From NCBI RefSeq assembly GCF_009389715.1, contig NC_052395.1, positions 23,416,482 to 23,480,481 on the forward strand: a stretch of 64,000 bases of DNA, given 5' to 3'. Position 1 is the stretch's first letter. Each line of letters opens with the position of its first letter. The stretch comes from Phoenix dactylifera (taxonomy: Eukaryota; Streptophyta; Magnoliopsida; Arecales; Arecaceae). Of this stretch, positions 57,841-64,000 are shown in pieces. The notes beneath the pieces are model-generated. The model worked only from the letters and a program-made list of their open reading frames with translations, ran no database searches and was not told the DNA's origin. Position numbers and translations under genes: made by a program.

Positions 57841-58351
57841 TCCCTTCTGAATCAGAGAATGGGCTAATGGGAATTCATTCCTACTGCAAAATGCTGGTAA
57901 CATGGCTGCTGGTATTCTATCTTCACATATTATTGGTCTTATTTTTTTCTATTTTACTTAACCTGGGGGGTTAGGTGGATTGCCTTAGCAACATCCGTGC
58001 TGCAGCTTATATCAATGGCAGAGAATCAATTTTTACATCTTTTTTCCAAGAGGGATGGTTAATGAAGAAATCAATCTGTGGCTTTGATTTTTTTGATGAC
58101 ACAGTTGCATCTCATAAGAACTAATGCTGAACTGAGATTGTAACTTCGTGAAACTAATAGATGGAATTTGAACATCATTCTGCATTGCTGACATTATTCA
58201 AAACCCTAAACTCGATGATTTGGCAAGGAATGGCTACGAGGTATTTCAGCAGTTCACAATGACACTAGTGGTTGGAAGAACATCTAGCCTCACTGGTGGT
58301 TGGAAGAACATCTAGCCTGAAATGGTTGGACGATTGTTGTTTCTGTTGTTT
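57841..58351 (+). other. 3' UTR and flank of the eIF-related gene
   Basis: Non-coding sequence after the stop codon. It ends with a 28-bp tandem duplication (58262-58317) containing GTGGTTGGAAGAACATCTAG. Confidence 0.5.
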
Positions 58352-59745
58352 TTGGTTGCCTATTGGCTGTATCGTGGTTCATATTTTTTTTTTTTTGAGC
58401 TCATGACTTGCAAGCTGCTTTGAAGGAGAGCTAGCATGCATATTGATTTGCAATGTAGAAGACAAGACACTACCAAAAAGGCTAATATCAACAAAATATT
58501 TCAAGCATGGATTCAGACAATGTGATGCAATGTTATCTGGTCACAGTTCAAACAATGATCCCCAGAAAAGAAATCTTTGAAGCATCTTGCAAATCATGAG
58601 CTCAAAAAGAAAAATATAAACTACGATACAGTCAATAGGCAACCAACAACAATGAAACAACAACCATCTAATCATTTCAATGCTATGTGATCTGGTCAGT
58701 TCAAACGATTATCCCCAGACAAGAAATGAGCTCATGACTTGCAAGCTGCTTTGAAGGAGAACTAGCATGCATATTGATTTGCAAACATCAATGGAGAATC
58801 ACATAGCATTGAAATGATTAGAGGGTTGTTGTTTCATTGTTGTTGGTTGCCTATTGACTGTATCGTGGTTCATATTTTTCTTTTTGAGCTCATGATTTGC
58901 AAGATGCTTCGAAGGTTTCTTTTCTGGGGATCATTATTTGAACTGTGACCAGATAACATTGCATCGCATTGTCTGAATCCATGCTTGCAATATTTTGTTG
59001 ATATTAGCCTTTTTAGTAGTGTCTTGTCTTCTCCATTGATGTTTGCAAATCAATGTGCATGCTAGTTCTCCTTCAAAGCAGCTTGCAAGTCATGAGCTCA
59101 TTTCTTGTCTGGGGATAATCGTTTGAACTGACCAGATCACATAGCATTGAAATGATTAGATGGCTGTTGTTTCATTGTTGTTGGTTGCCTATTGACTGTA
59201 TCGTGGTTCATATTTTTCTTTTTGAGCTCATGATTTGCAAGATGCTTCGAAGGTTTCTTTTCTGGAGATTATTGTTTGAACTGTGACCAGATAACATTGC
59301 ATCACATTGTCTGAATCCATGCTTGAAATATTTTGTTGATATTAGCCTTTTTGGTAGTATCTTGTCTTCTCCATTGATGTTTGCAAATCAATATGCATGC
59401 TAGTTCTCCTTCAAAGCAGCTTGCAAGTCATGAGCTTATTTCTTGTCTGGGGATAATCGTTTGAACTGACCAGGTCACATAGCATTGAAATGATTAGATG
59501 GCTGTTGTTTCATTGTTGTTGGTTGCTTATTGACTATATCGTTGTTCATATTTTTCTTTTTGAGCTCATGATTTGCAAGATGCTTCGAAGGTTTCTTTTC
59601 TGGAGATCATTGTTTGAACTATGACCAGATAACATTGCATCACGTTGTCTGAATTCATGCTTGAAATATTTTGTTGATATTAGCCTTTTTGGTAGTATCT
59701 TGTCTTCTTCATTGATGTTTGCAAATCAATATAGATGCTAGTTCT
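58352..59745. repeat. Complex of about 340-bp repeats: one inverted arm and three direct copies
   Basis: The anchor GGTTGCCTATTG lies at about 58353 (partial copy), 58844 and 59183, with a variant GGTTGCTTATTG at 59521; spacing between the last three is about 339 bp. Between 58450 and about 58790 the same sequence runs in reverse complement (GGCAACCAACAACAATGAAA near 58639). Arms share long matching runs such as TGAGCTCATGA...TTGCAAG and CAGATAACATTGCATC. The inverted arm pairs with the adjoining direct copy with almost no loop. There is no coding region. Confidence 0.85.
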
Positions 59746-61254
59746 GCTTTCTTCACCTGGTCTTTTGATTAGCTGACCATCACTAGAGGCTACTGCGGCA
59801 TTTATGGTGCAGATAATGTATTTGCTCATAATATGGCAGGGTTTTGTTCAGCATTATGTTACTGAATATGTAAAATAGCTTCAGGCACTTATGGTCACTT
59901 ATCTGTTCCATTGAGCCCATTTATGCGTCACACTCGAGTCTTCCTAGGCGACACAAGATGCACTCTTTGTTTAGTTTAATAATAGTTTGGTGGTCTACTA
60001 ACTACAGAAAAACAGAAATCTCTTGTCAAACTGATTTTCCAAGGTGATTTTCCTCAGACATATGGACAAAAAAAGCTTTAGTCATTAGTTTGACCTTGAA
60101 CGTATGATTTCCACTTCAAGCCAGTTATTCGTACTAGTATTTTCGAGGTCTGAAGGTAATTATGTTAAGCCGTCAAAAACTATAGCAATTTTGGCAAATT
60201 TATTATTCTAAAGAAGAGATTGAAAATAATTAAATCTTCATTCTGCAGTACTCTCCATCTCCCTCGAGCCATGCTGCCGTCTGAACTGAAGGGTTTGAAA
60301 TCATGCATGCCGTCAAGGAATTCCCAGCAACATTACATGATAAGCAAATAGATAAATAAAAATAGGCTTTTAAAACAATGGAACAATGTACAGGAGGACT
60401 ATAAATTTGCAACTACTGTGAAACAATAGATAAAATCACAATTTTCCATCGTCGTCAACATGGCATGATACTTCTTGCTTCTAAATCTTCGCACAGACTG
60501 GTGGAGAGCTTCAGAACAAGAAGGGAGTCGGAGCCAATGCAGGCACGACTGTGGAAACTCCATGGTGCCTGAAAAATCAAAAATTTTATTTGAGTTTTTT
60601 TTTAATTCACTTGACAGAGAAGTTTTATACCGATCCCACAAACGTTAGAGGATCATGCCAAACATAACTTCAATAGCTGAATTGAAGATGATGATTGGCC
60701 TGCCAAATTATACAGTATAGATTTCAACATCTGGAAGAGCCACTATCACTCCGCTTTGAGTATATATTTCTACATGGACTCTGAATCCGCCACCATTATT
60801 ATCATTCCTAAGCCATCTACTGCCCGAGTGTGCAAAAATAGGAGTACGGAATCACAGCCCAACAACTTTAGCCCAAAAGTAAACACGTGTGGCACTTTTT
60901 TGTTAATCAATGTGGGACTAAACTGATCTCCTTCGCCCAACCAATCTCGTGACGTCCTATTAACTCTTAACTTGAGAAAGGAAGACTCTTCCACCCTGCC
61001 GGATCCTCCTCGATGCGGATATCTCTTAACAAAGAGCCTGCATAGCTAATAAAGATGGCGATACATAATGAACTCGACCCTGATACCATTTGTTCCAGAC
61101 TCTTAAGTTCAAAAGTTTTAGCTATTGAGAAGAGATCTGGATTGATAAATCTATTTAGTACTCTTTTAATTAGTCAATATTGAACCACGACAGATCTAAC
61201 AATAACATGGACAGATAAGTTCAATTGACCAGGTTAACTTGCAGCCATGGCATC
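59746..61254. other. Intergenic DNA, no gene seen
   Basis: AT-rich to about 60700, then mixed. No domain or repeat structure was recognised. Confidence 0.35.
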
Positions 61255-62762
61255 TGTCACGCCCCCGCCTCTGCGAGGCACGTGAGGCACCTAGTGCCCA
61301 CGTGGGGGCCATATGAGGGGGAAACACGGGGCTCCCCTGCCAGATATTGTCCGGTTCTGGGGCTTCACGCAAGCGTCCTTCACCCCTCCCCGGTTTTGCT
61401 TTCCTCCCAAAACGCGTTTGCAGGATTTGGAGTCACCCGCCTCATATGCCCAGGCTCTGTAACGAATCTTTCCGATGTGGGACTATTGGGCCTCATACCC
61501 TTCCCACCATCGGACAAGAGCCGTCCTCGGCTCTGATACCAAATGTCATGCCCCCGCCTCTGCGAGGCACGTGAGGCACCTAGTGCCCACGTGGGGGCTA
61601 CATGAGGGGGAAACACGGGGCTTCCCTGCCAGATATTGTCCGGTTTTGGGGCTTCACGCAAGCGTCCTTCACCCCTTCCCGATTTTGTTTTCCTTCCAAA
61701 ACGCGTCTGTAGGATTAGGAGACACCCGCCTCATATGCCCAGGCTCTAGAACGAGTCTTTCCGATGTGGGACTATTGGGCCTCATACCCTTCCCACCATC
61801 GGACAAGAGCCGTCCTCGGCTCTGATACCAAATGTCACGCCCCCGCCTCTGCGAGGCACGTGAGGCACCTAGTGCCCACGTGGGGGCTACATGAGGGGGA
61901 AACACGGGGCTTCCTTGCCAGATATTGTCCGATTTTGGGGCTTCACGCAAGCGTCCTTCACCCCTTCCCGATTTTGTTTTCCTTCCAAAACGCGTCTGTA
62001 GGATTAGGAGACACCCGCCTCATATGCCCAGGCTCTAGAACGAGTCTTTCCGATGTGGGACTATTGGGCCTCATACCCTTCCCACCATCGGACAAGAGCC
62101 GTCCTCGGCTCTGATACCAAATGTCACGCCCCCGCCTCTGCGAGGCACGTGAGGCACCTAGTGCCCATGTGGGGGCCATATGAGGGGAGAACACGGAGCT
62201 CAACCCACCTATGTTTGATGGTGGGAAGGGTATGAGGCCCAATAGTCCCACATCGGAAAGACTCGTTACAGAGCCTGGGCATATGAGGCGGGTGACTCCA
62301 AATCCTGCAGACGCGTTTTGGAAGGAAAACAAAACAGGAGAGGGGTGAAGGACGCTTGCGTGAAGCCCCAGAACCGGACAATATCTGGCAGGGGAGCCCC
62401 GTGTTTTTCCCTTATGTGGCCCCCACGTGGGCACTAGGTGCCTCACGTGCCTCGCAGAGGCGGGGGCGTGACATTTGGTATCAGAGCCGAGGACGGCTCT
62501 TGTCCGATGGTGGGAAGGATATGAGGCCCAATAGTCCTACATCGGAAAGACTCGTTCTAGAGCCTGGGCATATGAGGCGGGTGTCTCCTAATCGTGCAGA
62601 CGCGTTTTGGGCGGAAAGTAAAACCGGGGAGGGGTGAAGGACGCTTGCGTGAAGCCCCAGAACCGGATAATATCTGGCAGGGGAGTCCCGTGTTCTCCCC
62701 TCATATGGCCCCCACGTGGGCACTAGGTGCCTCACGTGCCTCGCAGAGGCGGGGGCGTGACA
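61255..62762. mobile_element. 289-bp TRIM-like tandem array with an orientation switch
   Basis: Units start at 61255, 61544, 61833 and 62122, exactly 289 bp apart. The fourth stops near 62209. From about 62217 the sequence continues in the opposite orientation, with unit ends at 62473 and 62762, again 289 apart. Each unit splits into 262 bp bounded by TGTC...GACA (an LTR form; minus strand in the left half) and 27 bp containing TTTGGTATCAGAGCC, the tRNA-iMet primer site, next to the GACA end. The LTR part holds TAGTCCCACATCGG and several CACGTG sites. Units are highly similar. ORFs up to 162 aa here are repeat artefacts. Confidence 0.88.
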
Positions 62763-63413
62763 ACACCCATATGGAATACCGCATACACCCACACCTTTGA
62801 CACTCCGATAATCCCTCTCCTGCGATCATCCTTTTGGCCTTTCTCTACTGAGCATCTGCTCTTTTGCCACTCGTAGAATACGGCTGTTTGCTGTTCGTAC
62901 TAATAACACTCGATGCCAGCTTAAGCCAGGCAAGTGGCGTTCTTCGACCCCTTTCCTTCCAGTACATGTAGCCATCTGGTGGGTTGCAACGCCCGCCGGT
63001 CTAATAATTTAATAAAATAGACCGAAAGAGACAGATGGCCGGTTGAACGGTGCGTAAAACAACTCTCACTGCTTGCCGAATCGCCACGTAAAAAAAAAAA
63101 AAAAAGGAAGGGAAAGAGAGGAAAAAAAAAAAACACGATTCATTTCCGACGATATCTCTAACGGGGGAAAAAGACCGTGAAATGGAATCATAATGGACAA
63201 CCACTCGATTCCGATCACACGGTCATGTACTCCTCGCAGGGAATGTCCGCGTAGTGTTTCTATGGGGACGCAAGGCTGAGGCTTTGGTTTACCGGAGCCG
63301 GAACACCTACTCGGCGGCATCGCCCCTGGATAAGTCCAGTAGCGCCACGTGGCGGAACCACCAGTACACGGGCGCACGGTCCGCCGTCCTACTCACGGGC
63401 TTCCTTATCCGTT

Positions 63414-63418
<5 letters not shown>
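62763..63418. other. Intergenic DNA before the right-edge GC-rich region
   Basis: Mixed composition with two A runs (63089-63105 and 63122-63133). It becomes GC-rich from about 63200, possibly a promoter. No gene is called. Confidence 0.35.

Positions 63419-63446
<28 letters not shown>
63419..63446. repeat. (AG)14 microsatellite
   Basis: An uninterrupted AG run just before a GC-rich stretch, as often seen in plant 5' UTRs. Confidence 0.95.
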
Positions 63447-63453
<7 letters not shown>

Positions 63454-64000
63454 TTACCAGTAGTCGCCTCGCTCCTTGCGAGGGAGAATCCTCCCCGTTG
63501 ATTTGGCACTCCTCGTCCGCGATGCACCGCCCCCACTCCCACCCTTCGCAGCCACCGGCGCCATCGCAGCCTGGGGGCCGTCCTCGGAGATCGCGACGAG
63601 CGACGGCCGCCATGATGGCGAAGCCGTCCCGTGGGAGGGTCTCCGCCGGCGCTTATCAGGGTAGGCGCAGGTCGTCGGGGAGAGCGGCGGTGCCTCCGCG
63701 TTCTCCTCCGTCCGCCGCGTTCTCGGCGGAGAGTCCTCCGGTAGCGCGGCTGGACGGCCGCAGGGAACGAACTCCAGAAGCCTCATCTGTCCCCTCTTCC
63801 GTTGTTCTCCTCGCAGGGGCAGGACTTTACTGCATATTTACAGCTCTACCATCGGTGGCGGACAGAGGATATGATCGCCGAGTAGAAAGACGAAGATGGC
63901 GTCTCCCGGTTGTCTTGGTTCTCTTCATAACGAGCTCCCGGCCAACCTTGTTGACGAATGGAATGACCGAAATGCCCTCGCTCACAGTGTCTTGATGAGG
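63447..64000 (+). other. GC-rich edge, possible first exon of a truncated gene
   Basis: High GC with long open frames on both strands. On the plus strand an open frame from 63498 to 63995 includes MMAKPSRGRVSAGAYQGRRR, and a splice-acceptor-like TCCTCGCAG lies near 63817. On the minus strand a 110-aa frame ends at 63454. I recognise no domain in either. Composition and the preceding AG repeat suggest a plus-strand 5' UTR and first exon, but the strand is not certain. Confidence 0.25.

Noticed and set aside
61255..62762. CRISPR-like or rDNA-spacer-like periodic repeats
   Set aside because: The 289-bp unit has no variable spacers and no rRNA sequence; it carries LTR termini and a tRNA primer site.
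61225..62800. Several 80-160-aa open frames on both strands
   Set aside because: They recur once per 289-bp repeat unit in both orientations, so they reflect the repeat and not protein genes.
1..64000. tRNA genes, rRNA genes, organelle DNA insertions
   Set aside because: No complete cloverleaf, rRNA block or plastid/mitochondrial gene was recognised on either strand by reading; a covariance-model search was not possible.

Overview
This is a stretch of a plant nuclear genome. The evidence is spliced genes with GT-AG introns, plant-only families (GRAS, plant bHLH, PPR), and plant transposons (En/Spm-CACTA, PIF/Harbinger-like, tRNA-iMet-primed LTR elements, a tRNA-derived SINE, LINEs). GC-rich 5' gene ends and an 8 kb intron full of repeats point to a monocot with a repeat-rich genome. 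A palm is my guess, but nothing in the window proves it.

Five host genes are supported: an intronless-CDS GRAS regulator of the PAT1/CIGR1 type (611-2296, +); an intronless atypical bHLH of the bHLH117 type (9564-10556, -); a six-exon PPR protein (28604-33323, +); DPMS2, the small membrane subunit of dolichol-phosphate-mannose synthase (43898-44260, -, two exons, 80 aa); and a six-exon protein of the family annotated as translation-initiation-factor-related (46680-57840, +, 598 aa). The right edge (about 63.45-64 kb) is GC-rich and may be the start of another gene. The genes are independent housekeeping or regulatory loci, not a cluster with a shared pathway.

Much of the remainder is transposon-derived. 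From left to right: a decayed LINE (2.9-4.2 kb) abutting a solo LTR; a 1.6 kb TRIM-like element with the same LTR, an intact tRNA-iMet primer site and a target duplication (5747-7322); a long tRNA-derived SINE with a 50-nt A-tail and 13-bp target duplication (8454-8887); a LINE relic (12.2-12.7 kb); a 10.9 kb CACTA element (14964-25893) with TCT target duplication, subterminal GACGC/GCGTC repeats, broken TNP2 and TnpA-like genes, and a nested 2.1 kb solo gypsy-type LTR that carries a cluster of near-perfect palindromes; a 109-bp tandem array (27.2-27.9 kb); further LINE relics (37.4-37.6 and 42.0-43.1 kb, the latter RTE-type); a 1,083-bp Harbinger-like element and a 370-bp tandem duplication inside the 8.2 kb intron of the last gene.

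The two strangest structures follow that gene. One (58.35-59.75 kb) is a set of roughly 340-bp repeats, one arm inverted against three direct copies, able to form a long hairpin. The other (61255-62762) is an exact 289-bp tandem array that flips orientation in the middle. Each unit reads as a 262-bp LTR (TGTC...GACA) plus a 27-bp internal stretch holding only a tRNA-iMet primer site, so it looks like a chain of near-minimal retrotransposons. No tRNA or rRNA gene, CRISPR or bacterial feature was seen.
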